Assembly (NCBI RefSeq): GCF_014652235.1
Contig: NZ_BMYK01000006.1
Location: forward strand, 1-64,000
Length of the DNA: 64,000 nucleotides
Reading direction: 5' to 3'
Source of the DNA: Pseudorhodoferax aquiterrae
GTDB taxonomy: Bacteria > Pseudomonadota > Gammaproteobacteria > Burkholderiales > Burkholderiaceae_C
A program made the translations under genes and the position numbers. The notes under the pieces were generated by a model, which made no database searches, was not told the origin of the DNA, and was given only the letters and a program-made list of their open reading frames with translations. This document shows, piece by piece, positions 41,271 through 50,145 of the stretch (position 1 is the first letter of the stretch; every line of letters starts with the position of its first letter).

Positions 41271-42196
41271 CAACGCTCCTCACGGACATAGGGTTCGCCC
41301 AGCGCGCCGGGCTGGCTGGTGTCGCCGCCACGCCTGCCGACGGCCACCCAGATCATCACGCCCAGCGTCACCAGGTAGGGCGTCATGAGCACGAAGTACT
41401 GCGGCAGCTGCACGCCGGCCGCGGCCAGCTGCGGGATCAGTGCCTCGATGCAGCCGAACAGCACGGCGCCGGCCAGCGCTTTCCAGGGCGACCAGCGCGC
41501 GAAGATGACCAGGCCCACGGCGATCCAGCCGCGGCCGCCCGTCATGCCGGCGATCCAGAGCTTGGTCGACAGCAGCGAGATGGTGGCCCCGGCCAGGCCC
41601 ACCAGCGCCGCGCCGGCCAGGATGGCCAGGAAGCGCATGCCGCCGACCGAAATGCCGGCCGCATCGGCGGCCTGCGGGTTCTCGCCCACGGCGCGCAGCT
41701 TGAGGCCCGTGGCCGTGCGGTTCAGGAACAGCACCACCGCAGCGAAGATGAAGGGCGTGAGGAAGGCGACGGGGTTCTGGTGGAACAACCCGCCCACCAC
41801 CGGCAGCGCGGACAGCGGCCACAACGCCACCGCGCCCTGGGCCGTGACGGGCTGGTTGGTCCAGCCCAGCAGCGTGCCGAGCAGGCTGGACAGCCCCTGG
41901 CAGAAGAACACCAGCGCCAGTCCGGCGATGACCTGGTGGATGCGCAGCCACACCACCATGACCGCGAACAGCACGGAGACCGCGCTGGCGGCCGCCATCG
42001 CCAGCAGCAGCGAGATGCCGGTGGCGCCGAAGGCCAGCTGCGCGCCGATGGCGACGAGCGCGCCGACCAGCATCAGGCCCTCGGCGCCGAGGGCCAGCAC
42101 GCCCGCGCGCTCGGTCAGGATCAGGCCCAGCGCGGCGAGCGCGTAGGGCACGGCGAAGTCGGGGACGCTGCCCAGCCAGTGGCCGATCAAGTCCAT
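41270..42196 (-). CDS. BMP-type (nucleoside/nucleobase) ABC transporter permease
   Basis: A 308-residue permease of the branched-chain-like permease family found in BmpA/PnrA-type purine-nucleoside importers (second permease, NupQ/YufQ-like). About eight transmembrane segments; motifs include ALGLILTERAGVLALGAEGLMLVGA (near 21-45), VIAGLALVFFCQGLSSLLG and RAVGENPQAADAAGISV (near 173). It ends in an EAA-like region KALAGAVLFGCIEAL. The gene is separated from the first permease by 703 bases filled by a palindromic repeat element, although such permease pairs normally lie end to end. Confidence 0.88.
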   Translation of the reverse strand: MDLIGHWLGSVPDFAVPYALAALGLILTERAGVLALGAEGLMLVGALVAIGAQLAFGATGISLLLAMAAASAVSVLFAVMVVWLRIHQVIAGLALVFFCQGLSSLLGTLLGWTNQPVTAQGAVALWPLSALPVVGGLFHQNPVAFLTPFIFAAVVLFLNRTATGLKLRAVGENPQAADAAGISVGGMRFLAILAGAALVGLAGATISLLSTKLWIAGMTGGRGWIAVGLVIFARWSPWKALAGAVLFGCIEALIPQLAAAGVQLPQYFVLMTPYLVTLGVMIWVAVGRRGGDTSQPGALGEPYVREER

Positions 42197-42212
42197 GCCA
42201 ACACTCCCGCGG

Positions 42213-42880
42213 CCAAGCGAAGCGATGGCCCGTGTGTGACCCCGCTCCCGGGGCCCCTGTGCCCACGCCGAGGAGCGCAGTGGCCTGGGCGGCGCAAGGG
42301 CACCTTGCGCTTCAACATCTGACTCATCGTGCTTGTTTGAGCGAAGTGAACGCAGTGAACGAAGCAAGTTGCACGATGCGCCCAGGCCGCGAGCACCGCA
42401 GGTTGCCCGGAGCGCCAGCGGAGGGTCGGGGGCACCGGGGTCGCCTTCTCTTTGGTTACTTTCTCTTGGCGAAACAAGAGAAAGTGACTGCGCCGCCGGG
42501 CGCATATCCCGGCCTCTGGTGCTCGTGCGATCACTACGTCTGATCGAAGTGAGGAGGCGGGGTTTTCGCCCCCGCACGACGACCTACTTTTCTTGCTTCG
42601 CCAAGAAAAGTAGGCAAAAGAAGGCGACCCCGGTGCCCCTGTCCCTCCGCTTCGCTCCGGGCAACCTGCGGTGCTCACGCCATGGGCTGCATTGCGCAAC
42701 TCGCTTCGTTCACTGCGTTCACTTCGCTCAAACAAGCGCAATGAGTCAGTCATTGATGCGCAAGGTGCCCTTGCGCAGCCCATGGCGCTGCGCTCCTCGG
42801 CAGGGGCACAGGGGATCAAGCTATTCGGGCCATCGCTGCGCTCGGCCTGGCGTTCGGGCCATTGCTTCGCTCGGCCTTGG
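42213..42880. repeat. 670-bp imperfect palindromic repeat element between two permease genes
   Basis: Left arm about 42213-42485 and right arm about 42584-42880 are reverse complements at roughly 80-90% identity, including long exact runs such as GAGCGAAGTGAACGCAGTG and GTTGCCCGGAGCG. Each arm ends in a perfect hairpin: ACTTTCTCTTG / CAAGAGAAAGT at 42458-42485 and CTACTTTTCTTG / CAAGAAAAGTAG at 42584-42613, differing in sequence but both fully paired. No protein resembling a transposase is encoded. The 703 bases between the two permease genes (42197-42899) hold nothing but this element. Confidence 0.85.
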
Positions 42881-42899
42881 TGCGCCGTCTTGGAATATG

Positions 42900-44003
42900 T
42901 CATTGCATGCGCCGCAGGCGATGGCGGATGAAGAAGTCCGACGAGGCCACGCTGATGACCACGATGGCCTGGATTAGCTGCACCATGGCGAACGGGATCT
43001 GGTAGAAGACCTGCAGGCTGCGGCCGGCCACGAACAGCAGGGCGATCAGCACGGCCACCAGCGTGGCCGCCACCGGATGGTTGCGCGCGAGAAAGGCGAT
43101 CAGGATGCCCGAGAAGCCGTAGCCGTGGTGGAAGGCCTGCGTGAGCCGCCCCTCCTGCCCCGCCGCGACGAGGAAGCCCGCGACGCCGGCCAGCGCGCCC
43201 GACACCAGCACCGCTGCCAGCACCATGCGCGCCACGGGCACGCCGGCCGCGTCGGCCATGGTCGGGTTGGCATGCACGAAGCGCAGGTACAGCCCGGCAC
43301 GGCTCGCGTTGACGAACCACCAGGCCAGCACCATGGCCGCCAGCGCCAGCGCCACGGCCGCGCCCGAGGGACCGAGGAACTCCGGCAGCCGCTCGAAGGC
43401 GCGGAACTGCGGTGAATGCGGAAAGGCGCTCTGCGGATCCTTCCAGGCACCGTACAGCAGGTGCAGCAGGAAGTTGCCAGCCACGTAGTTCAGCATCAGC
43501 GTGGCGATGATCTCGTTGACGCCCAGCCTGAGCTTGAGCAGCGCCGGCCCCAGCGCCCACAGCAGGCCGCAGCCTGCCGCCACGGCCAGCATGAGCGGCA
43601 GGCGCACACCGGGCGGGCCGAGTTCGAAGATCGACACGGCCGTGGCGCCGATGGCGCCCCAGAACATCTGGCCTTCCAGCCCCAGGTTCCAGAAACGCGC
43701 CCGGAACGCGATGGACGCGGCCAGGCCCACCATGATCATGGGCGCGGCCTGGAACAGCACGGCCTGCAGGCTTTGCGCATCGAACACGGTGGCGACGACG
43801 AACTCCTGGAACAGCTCGTCCGCCGGCACGCCGGCCGCGACCAGGATGGCGCCCGAGATGGCCAGGCCGACCAGCACCGCGAGCGCCAGCACCAGGGCCT
43901 GCTGCGGCCAGGGCATCTGCTGACGGATCTCCAGCGTGTAGCGGCGGCTGGCCAGGGGCTCGAAGCGGCGCGCGGCCGGCGTGGGGAGAACGGTGTCAGT
44001 CAT
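42900..44003 (-). CDS. BMP-type (nucleoside/nucleobase) ABC transporter permease
   Basis: A 367-residue permease (NupP/YufP-like), with about nine to ten transmembrane segments after a 30-residue cytoplasmic start. Conserved parts are APMIMVGLAASIAFRARFWNLGLEGQM (near 87-113), KLRLGVNEIIATLMLNYVA (near 157-175) and RFVHANPTMADAAGVPVARM (near 242). It overlaps the ATPase gene by eight bases at its start. It pairs with the permease at 41270 to form the channel of a four-protein importer. The 3' end is directly followed by the palindromic repeat. Confidence 0.9.
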   Translation of the reverse strand: MTDTVLPTPAARRFEPLASRRYTLEIRQQMPWPQQALVLALAVLVGLAISGAILVAAGVPADELFQEFVVATVFDAQSLQAVLFQAAPMIMVGLAASIAFRARFWNLGLEGQMFWGAIGATAVSIFELGPPGVRLPLMLAVAAGCGLLWALGPALLKLRLGVNEIIATLMLNYVAGNFLLHLLYGAWKDPQSAFPHSPQFRAFERLPEFLGPSGAAVALALAAMVLAWWFVNASRAGLYLRFVHANPTMADAAGVPVARMVLAAVLVSGALAGVAGFLVAAGQEGRLTQAFHHGYGFSGILIAFLARNHPVAATLVAVLIALLFVAGRSLQVFYQIPFAMVQLIQAIVVISVASSDFFIRHRLRRMQ

Positions 44004-45513
44004 GGTGGGTCATCGCTTGACCGACGGATTGGCGGTCGGCGGGTGCGTCGAACTCGGCCACGATGCGCCCGCGCGCCATCACGCCGATGCGGTCGGCCAG
44101 CGCCAGCACCTCGTCCAGGTCTTCGCTGATCAGCAGCACGGCAGCACCCGCGTCGCGCGCGGCACGCAGCCGCGCATGCACCTGGGCGCTGGCGCGCACG
44201 TCCAGCCCGCGGCTGGGGCTGTGCGCGAGCACCAGCCGCGGCTGGCGGCCGAATTCGCGCGCGATCACGAGCTTTTGCGCATTGCCGCCGGACAGCAGCG
44301 CGGCCTTCTGCGCGACCGAGCGCACGCCCAGCACGTCGAAGGCGGCAACGGCTTCGCGTGCGTCCGCTGCCATGCGGCGCTGGCGCAGCCAGGCGAAGGG
44401 GCCGTAGCGGCCGGATGGCACCTGGCCGATGCCGAAGTTCTCGGCCACCGACAGCTGGCCGGCCAGCGCCTGGCCGTAGCGGTCGGCCGGGATCGCGGCG
44501 ATGCGCAGCGCGTGGCGCGCCGAGGGCGGCACGCGCGTAAGGTCCACGTCCTGCAGGCGCAGTTCGCCGGCCAGGCCACCAACCAGGCCCATGATGGCGC
44601 CGGCGAGTTCACCCTGGCCGTTGCCGCCGACACCGGCGATGCCATAGATCTCGCCGGCGTGCACGGTGAGGTCCACGCCATCGAGCGCGCGATGCGCTCC
44701 GCCGGGGCCCGTGGCCAGGCCGCGCGCCACCAGCATGGGCGCGCCGCGGGTGCGCGTTCCGGCCTGCGCCGCAGGTGCCGGCACGCCCTCGCCCACCGTC
44801 AGCCGCACGAGCTCGGCCACCGGCGTGGCGGCGGGGTCCACGGTGGCCACGGTGCGGCCGGCGCGCATCACGGTCACGCGGTCGGCATAGGCCTTCACGT
44901 CGGCCATCTTGTGCGTGACCAGCACCACGGCCGCGCCCTGGCGCGACAGCGCGCGTACGGTTCCCAGCAGGTTCGCGGCCTCCTGGTCGGTCAGCACCGC
45001 CGTGGGCTCGTCCAGGATCAGGATGCGCGCGCCGGCCAGCAGCACCTTCAGGATCTCCACGCGCTGCTGCTCGGCGATGGACAGGCTGTCCACGCGCGCC
45101 TGCGGGTCGATCGCGAAGCCCAGCGCCTGGGCCTGCGCGCGCACGCGCTGCGCCACCTCGGCCAGCCGCTGCCGGTAGCCCTGCGGCGGATCGGGCTCGG
45201 CCAGGCCCAGCAGGATGTTCTCGGCCACCGTGAAGGGCCGCACCAGCTTGAAGTGCTGGTGCACCATGCCGATCCCGTGGTGCGCCGCATCGCGCGGGCC
45301 CTGCAATCGCACGGGGTTGTCGTCCACCAGCAGCTCGCCCGCCTCGGGCCGGTACAGGCCCGCGGCGATGTTCATGAGCGAGGATTTGCCGGCACCGTTC
45401 TCGCCGAGCAGGGCGTGCACCTCGCCCCAGCGCACGGTGACGTGCGCGTCGTTCAGGGCGAGGAAGCCGTCGAAGCTCTTGCGGATGCCGGTCAGGGCCA
45501 GCGCATTGCTCAT
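43996..45513 (-). CDS. BMP-type (nucleoside/nucleobase) ABC transporter, double ATP-binding protein
   Basis: A 505-residue ABC ATPase with two fused nucleotide-binding domains. NBD1: Walker A GENGAGKSS near residue 37, signature-like LSIAEQQRVEILK near 143, Walker B ILILDEPTAVL near 163. NBD2: degenerate Walker A GVGGNGQGE near 292, signature LSGGNAQKLVIAREF near 410, degenerate Walker B LVLAHSPSRGLD. Such two-domain ATPases serve sugar and BMP-type nucleoside importers. It is 71 bases downstream of the binding-protein gene and overlaps the permease gene, showing one transcript. Confidence 0.92.
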   Translation of the reverse strand: MSNALALTGIRKSFDGFLALNDAHVTVRWGEVHALLGENGAGKSSLMNIAAGLYRPEAGELLVDDNPVRLQGPRDAAHHGIGMVHQHFKLVRPFTVAENILLGLAEPDPPQGYRQRLAEVAQRVRAQAQALGFAIDPQARVDSLSIAEQQRVEILKVLLAGARILILDEPTAVLTDQEAANLLGTVRALSRQGAAVVLVTHKMADVKAYADRVTVMRAGRTVATVDPAATPVAELVRLTVGEGVPAPAAQAGTRTRGAPMLVARGLATGPGGAHRALDGVDLTVHAGEIYGIAGVGGNGQGELAGAIMGLVGGLAGELRLQDVDLTRVPPSARHALRIAAIPADRYGQALAGQLSVAENFGIGQVPSGRYGPFAWLRQRRMAADAREAVAAFDVLGVRSVAQKAALLSGGNAQKLVIAREFGRQPRLVLAHSPSRGLDVRASAQVHARLRAARDAGAAVLLISEDLDEVLALADRIGVMARGRIVAEFDAPADRQSVGQAMTHHD

Positions 45514-45584
45514 GTGCACCCTTCGGCCTGCGGCCTGTCCCGCCAAGCGGGAGCGCGCTTGCTTGGGGCGGCCCGGCGCTGCGC

Positions 45585-46676
45585 TCATTTTTGGGTCGTG
45601 ACGCCCTTGACGAACCAGTCCATCTTCCAGAGGTCCGCGTCGGATAGCACCTGGCCGGCAGCCACGCGTTCCTTGCCGTCGCGGTCGGCCAGCGGGCCGG
45701 CGTAGATCTGCTTGCCCTTCATGAGCGCATCGCGCTCGGCCTGGATCAGCTTGACCTTGTCGGCCGGCACGGCCGCGCCGAAACCGGCGATGTCGGTGCC
45801 GCCCGCGCTCATGGGGATGAAGGCGCCGTACGGCGCGGGCTTCCAGCCGCCCGCAATGACCTTCTTGAGTTCGGTCACGAGGAACTTGTCCCAGACCCAG
45901 ACCGAGGAGCACAGCGTGGCCTTGGGCGCGAACTGGCGCAGGTCGCGGTGGTGGCCGGTGCCGTAGACACCGCGCTCCTGCGCAACGATCTGCGGCGTGG
46001 GGCTGTCCACGTGCTGGCCGATCACGTCGGCGCCCTGGTCGATCAGTGCAGAGGCCGCGGCACGCTCCTTGACCGGGTCGTTCCAGGTGCCGGTGTAGAT
46101 CACGTTGACCGTGGCGGCCGGGTTCATCTTCTGCGCGCCCAGCGCGAAGGCGTTGATGGTCCAGTTCACCACGCCGAAGGGGTTGGCCGCGACGAAGCCC
46201 AGCTTGCCGCTCTTGGAGGCCGCGCCGGCCGCCATGCCGCACAGGTACTGGCTCTCGTAGGTGCGGCCGTAGAAGGACTCGAGGTTGGGGCCGTTGGTGG
46301 TGCCCGACGCGTTCAGGAAGGCCACCGTCGGGTGCTTGGCCGCGAGGTCCTTGAACGCGTCGGAGTGGCCGAAGGCGGTGCCGATCACGATGTTGGCGCC
46401 ACGCGAGATGAAGCGTTCGGCGGCCGGCTTGATGACCGAGGCGTCTTCGGTGATGTTCTCGACGAACTGGATCTTCTGGCCCAGCTCCTTCTCGATCTTC
46501 ACGCGGGCCTCGTCGAAGGCCTGGGTCCAGCCGCCGTCGTTCTTGGGGCCGTAGTACAGCATGGCGATGACGGGCTTGCCCTTGAGCGTGAAGCCCTCCT
46601 GGGCAGACGCGACGGTGGGCACGGCGGCGGCGGCCGCGAGGCCCAGCGCGGTGAAGGAGAACAGGGTGCGCAGCAT
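45585..46676 (-). CDS. BMP family ABC transporter substrate-binding protein (nucleoside/nucleobase binding)
   Basis: A 363-residue BmpA/PnrA-type binding protein. Signal peptide LRTLFSFTALGLAAAAAVPTVASAQ is cleaved after SAQ; no lipobox Cys is present, unlike many family members. Mature features: VIAMLYYGPKNDGGWTQAFDE, GTAFGHSDAFKDLAAKHP, YLCGMAAGAASKSGKLGFVAA and the late GQHVDSPTPQIVAQERG, all consistent with the BMP fold. Located next to rutR and rutA-F, pyrimidines (or their nucleosides) are the likely ligands. The first residues overlap nothing; the VOC gene ends 14 bases upstream. Confidence 0.92.
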   Translation of the reverse strand: MLRTLFSFTALGLAAAAAVPTVASAQEGFTLKGKPVIAMLYYGPKNDGGWTQAFDEARVKIEKELGQKIQFVENITEDASVIKPAAERFISRGANIVIGTAFGHSDAFKDLAAKHPTVAFLNASGTTNGPNLESFYGRTYESQYLCGMAAGAASKSGKLGFVAANPFGVVNWTINAFALGAQKMNPAATVNVIYTGTWNDPVKERAAASALIDQGADVIGQHVDSPTPQIVAQERGVYGTGHHRDLRQFAPKATLCSSVWVWDKFLVTELKKVIAGGWKPAPYGAFIPMSAGGTDIAGFGAAVPADKVKLIQAERDALMKGKQIYAGPLADRDGKERVAAGQVLSDADLWKMDWFVKGVTTQK

Positions 46677-46690
46677 GGGAGCAGGTCCTT

Positions 46691-47083
46691 TCAGGACATC
46701 ATGAAGTTGATTCGGAACACATTGCCCTCGGGGTCGAGCAGCACCGCCTGGTACCAGTCGTAGTAGGTCACGTAGGGCGGCTTGACCAGCGTGGCGCCGG
46801 CCGCGACCGCGATGGGCACCATGCGGTCCACCTCGGCCTGGCTGTCCACGTCGATGTTGAGCAGGAACTTGATGCCGCGCGTGTCCGAAAAGTCGGAGAG
46901 CTGCAGCAGTTCGTAGGCGTCCAGCGCGTTGAAGCCGAGGCTGGACTTGCCCGTGTCCAGGCCGCGGAAGATCGGCGAGCGGATGGCCTCGATCTCGGCA
47001 AAGCCGAACACGCGCTGGTAGAAGCCGCTCAGCGCGACCACGTCCCTGGCGAAGACGTTGACGTACGAGAGGTGCGCCGTCAT
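46691..47083 (-). CDS. VOC family (glyoxalase/dioxygenase fold) protein
   Basis: A 130-residue vicinal oxygen chelate protein: LSYVNVFARDVVALSGFYQRVFGF at the N-terminus, and VDSQAEVDRMVPIAVAAGATLVKPP followed by AVLLDPEGNVFRINF at the C-terminus, the typical betaalphabetabetabeta pair. The possible metal ligand is Glu near position 50 or the N-terminal end; the first His of glyoxalases is not obvious. Its ATG overlaps the stop of the 2OG oxygenase gene (ATGA), so it is coupled to that enzyme. It may process an oxidised pyrimidine, which is inference only. Confidence 0.85.
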   Translation of the reverse strand: MTAHLSYVNVFARDVVALSGFYQRVFGFAEIEAIRSPIFRGLDTGKSSLGFNALDAYELLQLSDFSDTRGIKFLLNIDVDSQAEVDRMVPIAVAAGATLVKPPYVTYYDWYQAVLLDPEGNVFRINFMMS

Positions 47084-48087
47084 GCCGTCGCCTTGGTGCC
47101 GCCGAAGGTGGTCTGCTTGACGAACTTGGACGTGAGGTGGTCGCCCGAGGTGACGGGCGCGTACCTGGCCACGGCGCCCGGCGCCAGGCAGCTCGGCAGG
47201 CATTCGACCAGCGTGTCGTAGTTGGGCTGGTGGAAGAACACCAGCGACTGGCGGCGCTGGTTCTTCATGCTGTCGTCGAACGGCGGGTTGACCACGCGGT
47301 GCAGCGTGGAGATCCACTCGTCGTTGGTCCATTGCATCATGAGGTCGCCGATGTTGACGACCAGGCTGCCTTCCACTTGCGGCACGTCGACCCACTGGCC
47401 GGCCTTGTTGAAGACCTGCAGGCCCGGGCCGTCGGGCAGCACCACGGTGAGGCTGCCGTAGTCGCTGTGCGCGCCGGCGCGCATCTGGCCCGGCAGCGGC
47501 GGCTCGGTCTGCGCCGGGTAGCTCAGCACGCGGAACATGCTGATGTGCTTGTCGATCTTGTCGTCGAAGAAGGTCTCGGGCAGTTGCAAGCCGACCGCGA
47601 ACATGCACATGAGTTCGCGCGCGAGCCCGCTCATCGCGGCGAAGTATTCCTCGTACGCCGCCTGGAAGCCGGGCACGCCCACGGGCCAGGCGTTGGGCTC
47701 GAAGTGCGCGCCTGCCGCGGGGCCGCGGTGGTAGTCGTCGTCGGGCACGCCGCTGGGGCCGATCGAGAACGACTCCTTGAGGTCGCCCGGCGCGGCCTCC
47801 TCCAGGCTGTAGGACAAGCCCTCCTCGCCCACCGCGCTGTAGCCGCGCACGGCATCGTCGCGCGGCCGGTCCACCTTGCGCTTCTCGGCCAGCGGCAAGG
47901 CGAAGAAGGCGCGCGAGGCCTCGGACACGCGGCGGATCAGCGCCGGGTCGATCCGGTGGTGCGTGATGACCAGGAAGCCGATGCCGCGGCAGGCCTCGTC
48001 GACGGCGCGGGCCACTGCGGCCTTGCCCTCGGGCGTGCCCGAGAACCAGGGTTGCAGATCGATCACGGGAACATTCAGCGTGGGCAT
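47080..48087 (-). CDS. Isopenicillin N synthase-family 2-oxoglutarate/Fe(II) oxygenase
   Basis: A 335-residue oxygenase with the N-terminal DIOX_N region (VPVIDLQPWFSG, GFLVITHH near 38-45) and the jelly-roll 2OG/Fe(II) domain. The iron triad is His207, Asp209 (AGAHSDYGSLT) and His263 (STLHRVV), and 2-oxoglutarate would be held by the RQSLVFF Arg near 280. Fungal thymine 7-hydroxylase belongs to this family. Placed directly between rutR and a nucleobase-type importer, with a RutR-like box in the intergenic region, a role in oxidising thymine or another base is attractive but unproven. First gene of the transporter operon. Confidence 0.85.
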   Translation of the reverse strand: MPTLNVPVIDLQPWFSGTPEGKAAVARAVDEACRGIGFLVITHHRIDPALIRRVSEASRAFFALPLAEKRKVDRPRDDAVRGYSAVGEEGLSYSLEEAAPGDLKESFSIGPSGVPDDDYHRGPAAGAHFEPNAWPVGVPGFQAAYEEYFAAMSGLARELMCMFAVGLQLPETFFDDKIDKHISMFRVLSYPAQTEPPLPGQMRAGAHSDYGSLTVVLPDGPGLQVFNKAGQWVDVPQVEGSLVVNIGDLMMQWTNDEWISTLHRVVNPPFDDSMKNQRRQSLVFFHQPNYDTLVECLPSCLAPGAVARYAPVTSGDHLTSKFVKQTTFGGTKATA

Positions 48088-48139
48088 GGGGGCTCCGGAG
48101 GAACGTGCGATCCGGTGCCGCTTGCAACGTCCATGCCAC

Positions 48140-48156
48140 TTGGACCAGTTGGACAA
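48140..48156. promoter_or_regulatory. RutR-like box upstream of the 2OG oxygenase/ABC operon and rutR
   Basis: TTGGACCAGTTGGACAA at 48140-48156 resembles the E. coli RutR site TTGACCA-N2-TGGTCAA with one inserted G on the left and A for T on the right. It lies in the 188-base gap between the oxygenase operon (48087) and the TetR gene (48276). Confidence 0.5.
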
Positions 48157-48275
48157 ATCGGCTTGCGCGACCCTGCCGCGCACCGCGTCCGCGCTGGGCT
48201 GGTGCGCGCGCGCGCCGCGCTGGTGCAGACGGCGCGCATGCTTCATGCATCATCGGAGCCCTGAGAGATCCGCCC

Positions 48276-49016
48276 ATGCCCGCATCGCCCGCACGCAAGA
48301 CCAGCAGCACGCCCCGCAGGAAGACCAGCCCACGCGCCACGCCGGCGGTTGCCCAGCGGGTGGCGCGCAAGCCGCCGCAAGCGGCCAGCAAGCAACGCGG
48401 CCGCAAGATCGAGGACAAGCGCAGCGTGATCCTCTCCGCCGCGCTGGGCCTGTTCTCGCGCTTCGGCCTGCATGGCACCACGGTCGACCAGGTGGCCGCG
48501 CGCGCCGAGGTCTCCAAGAGCAACCTGCTCTACCACTTCGCCAACAAGGAAGAGCTCTACGTCTCGGTGCTGCGCGAGCTGCTGCAGGTCTGGCTGGAGC
48601 CCTTGCGCGGCTTCGCCGCCGAGCAGGATCCACGCACGGCGATCGCCGGCTACATCCGCAACAAGCTGGCCCTCTCGCGCGACCGGCCCGATGCCTCGCG
48701 CCTGTTCTGCCTGGAGATGGTGCAGGGCGCGCCGCTGCTGCGCGACGCGCTCGCGCGCGAGCTGCGCGACCTGGTGGAACGCAAGTCCGAGGTCATCCGC
48801 GCCTGGGTGGCCGATGGCCGGCTCGCGCCGGTGGAGCCGCACCACCTGGTGTTCGCGCTGTGGGCCGTGACCCAGCACTACGCCGACTTCGCGGTGCAGG
48901 TGGAGGCCCTGACCGGGCGCACGCTGGCTGATGCCGACTTCTTCGAAGAGACGGTGCGCAACCTGCAGGCCATCGTGCTCGACGGCATCGCGCGCAGGCC
49001 CGGCGGCGCGGCCTGA
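48276..49016 (+). CDS. rutR: RutR-like TetR family regulator of pyrimidine use
   Basis: A 246-residue TetR-type regulator: a basic, Pro/Ser-rich N-terminal extension of about 45 residues, then helix-turn-helix (about 55-100, ILSAALGLFSRFGLHGTTVDQ, AARAEVSKSNLLYHFANKEELY) and the RutR C-terminal domain (SRLFCLEMVQGAPLL, HHLVFALWAVTQHYADFAVQV, closely like E. coli RutR). RutR senses uracil or thymine and represses rut genes. It is convergent with rutF (six bases apart). RutR-like sites lie before rutA and before the oxygenase operon, so both are probable targets. The ATG at 48276 gives a full HTH; earlier codons are in the divergent promoter. Confidence 0.88.
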   Translation: MPASPARKTSSTPRRKTSPRATPAVAQRVARKPPQAASKQRGRKIEDKRSVILSAALGLFSRFGLHGTTVDQVAARAEVSKSNLLYHFANKEELYVSVLRELLQVWLEPLRGFAAEQDPRTAIAGYIRNKLALSRDRPDASRLFCLEMVQGAPLLRDALARELRDLVERKSEVIRAWVADGRLAPVEPHHLVFALWAVTQHYADFAVQVEALTGRTLADADFFEETVRNLQAIVLDGIARRPGGAA

Positions 49017-49022
49017 CCGGTC

Positions 49023-49523
49023 TCAGGCTGCGAGCAGGTCGTGGTAGCGGCGGTCGAAGTAGACCAGGCCCTGCGCCTTGTCGGCGCTGCGGATGGCGAC
49101 GGCCTCGCAGAACAGCACGTCGTGCGTGCCGACCGCGGTGCTGCGCACCACGCGGCAGTCGAAGGAAACGGCCGCGGCCTCCAGCACCGGCGCGCCCGTG
49201 GCCAAGGCGCTCCAGCGGCTGGCCGCGAAGCGCTCGTCCATCGGCGTCTTGCCGCCGAACAGGGCCGACAGCGCCTGCTGGCCCGCCGCGAGCACGTTCA
49301 CGCACAGCACCCCGTTGGCCTGGAACGCGGCGTAGACCGAGGCCTTGCGGTTCAGGCAGACGAGCAGCGTGGGCGGCTCGTCGGTCACGCTGCAGACGGC
49401 CGAGGCCGTGAAGCCGGCGCGGCCACCGGGGCCGTCGGTCGTGATGATGTTGACGGCGGCGCCCAGGCGCGCCATCGCGTCGCGGTAGTCGCTGCGCGGC
49501 ACGGCGATCGGGGTCTGCTGCAT
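49023..49523 (-). CDS. rutF: FMN reductase (NADH), pyrimidine utilisation protein RutF
   Basis: A 166-residue flavin reductase-like split-barrel protein. Motifs: [45 protein letters not shown] and [11 protein letters not shown], as in RutF and HpaC. In the rut pathway RutF supplies reduced FMN to the pyrimidine oxygenase RutA. Last gene of the operon, starting 31 bases after rutE. The start at 49523 (MQQTPI) is chosen because similarity begins there; upstream in-frame codons overlap the end of rutE. Confidence 0.92.
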   Translation of the reverse strand: MQQTPIAVPRSDYRDAMARLGAAVNIITTDGPGGRAGFTASAVCSVTDEPPTLLVCLNRKASVYAAFQANGVLCVNVLAAGQQALSALFGGKTPMDERFAASRWSALATGAPVLEAAAVSFDCRVVRSTAVGTHDVLFCEAVAIRSADKAQGLVYFDRRYHDLLAA

Positions 49524-49554
49524 GGCGGCTCCTTCCGGCCCTATCAGGCCCTGG

Positions 49555-50145
49555 TCAGACGAATTGGCAGGCTTCCTCGAAGTCCAGCCGCGGCAGACGG
49601 CCGAACAGCTTGGATGCGTCGCCATGCCCCAGGTTGACCAGGAGGTTGGTGGTCCAGGTCGTGCCTTTGAGGAAGGCGGCATCGACCTGCGCCTTGTCGA
49701 AGCCGGACATCGGGCCGGCGTCCAGGCCGAGCGCGCGCGCGGCCAGGATCAGGTAGCCGGCCTGCAGCGAGGCGTTGCGCAATGCGGTCTCGTGCGCGGC
49801 GGCCGGGCTGCCCGTGAACCAGCTCTTCGCATCCGCATGCGGGAACAGGCGCGGCAGCTGCTCGTAGAAGGCCGTGTCCCAGGCCACGACCACGGTGACG
49901 GGCGCGGCCATGGTCTTGTCCAGGTTGCCCTTGGACAGGGCGGGTGCGAGCCTGGCCTTGCCTTCGGGCGTGCGTACGAAGACGAAGCGCGCGGGCGCGC
50001 AGTTGGCCGAGGTCGGCCCCATGCGCACCAAGTCGTAGAGCTGGCGCAGCAAGGCGTCGGAGACGGGTTCGTCGGTCCAGCCGTTGTGCGAGCGGGCGTC
50101 GAGGAACAGCGCGGCCAGGGCGGCCGCATCGAGGGAAGAACTCAT
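49555..50145 (-). CDS. rutE: Malonic semialdehyde reductase RutE (nitroreductase fold)
   Basis: A 196-residue nitroreductase-family protein very like Rut[50 protein letters not shown] near the N-terminus, and [16 protein letters not shown] and [10 protein letters not shown] later. RutE reduces toxic malonic semialdehyde to 3-hydroxypropionate, the last rut step. Its ATG overlaps the rutD stop (ATGA). Confidence 0.93.
   Translation of the reverse strand: MSSSLDAAALAALFLDARSHNGWTDEPVSDALLRQLYDLVRMGPTSANCAPARFVFVRTPEGKARLAPALSKGNLDKTMAAPVTVVVAWDTAFYEQLPRLFPHADAKSWFTGSPAAAHETALRNASLQAGYLILAARALGLDAGPMSGFDKAQVDAAFLKGTTWTTNLLVNLGHGDASKLFGRLPRLDFEEACQFV

Noticed and set aside
42197-42899. Insertion sequence between the permease genes
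   Set aside because: No transposase or fragment of one is encoded, and the arms are far longer than IS terminal repeats.
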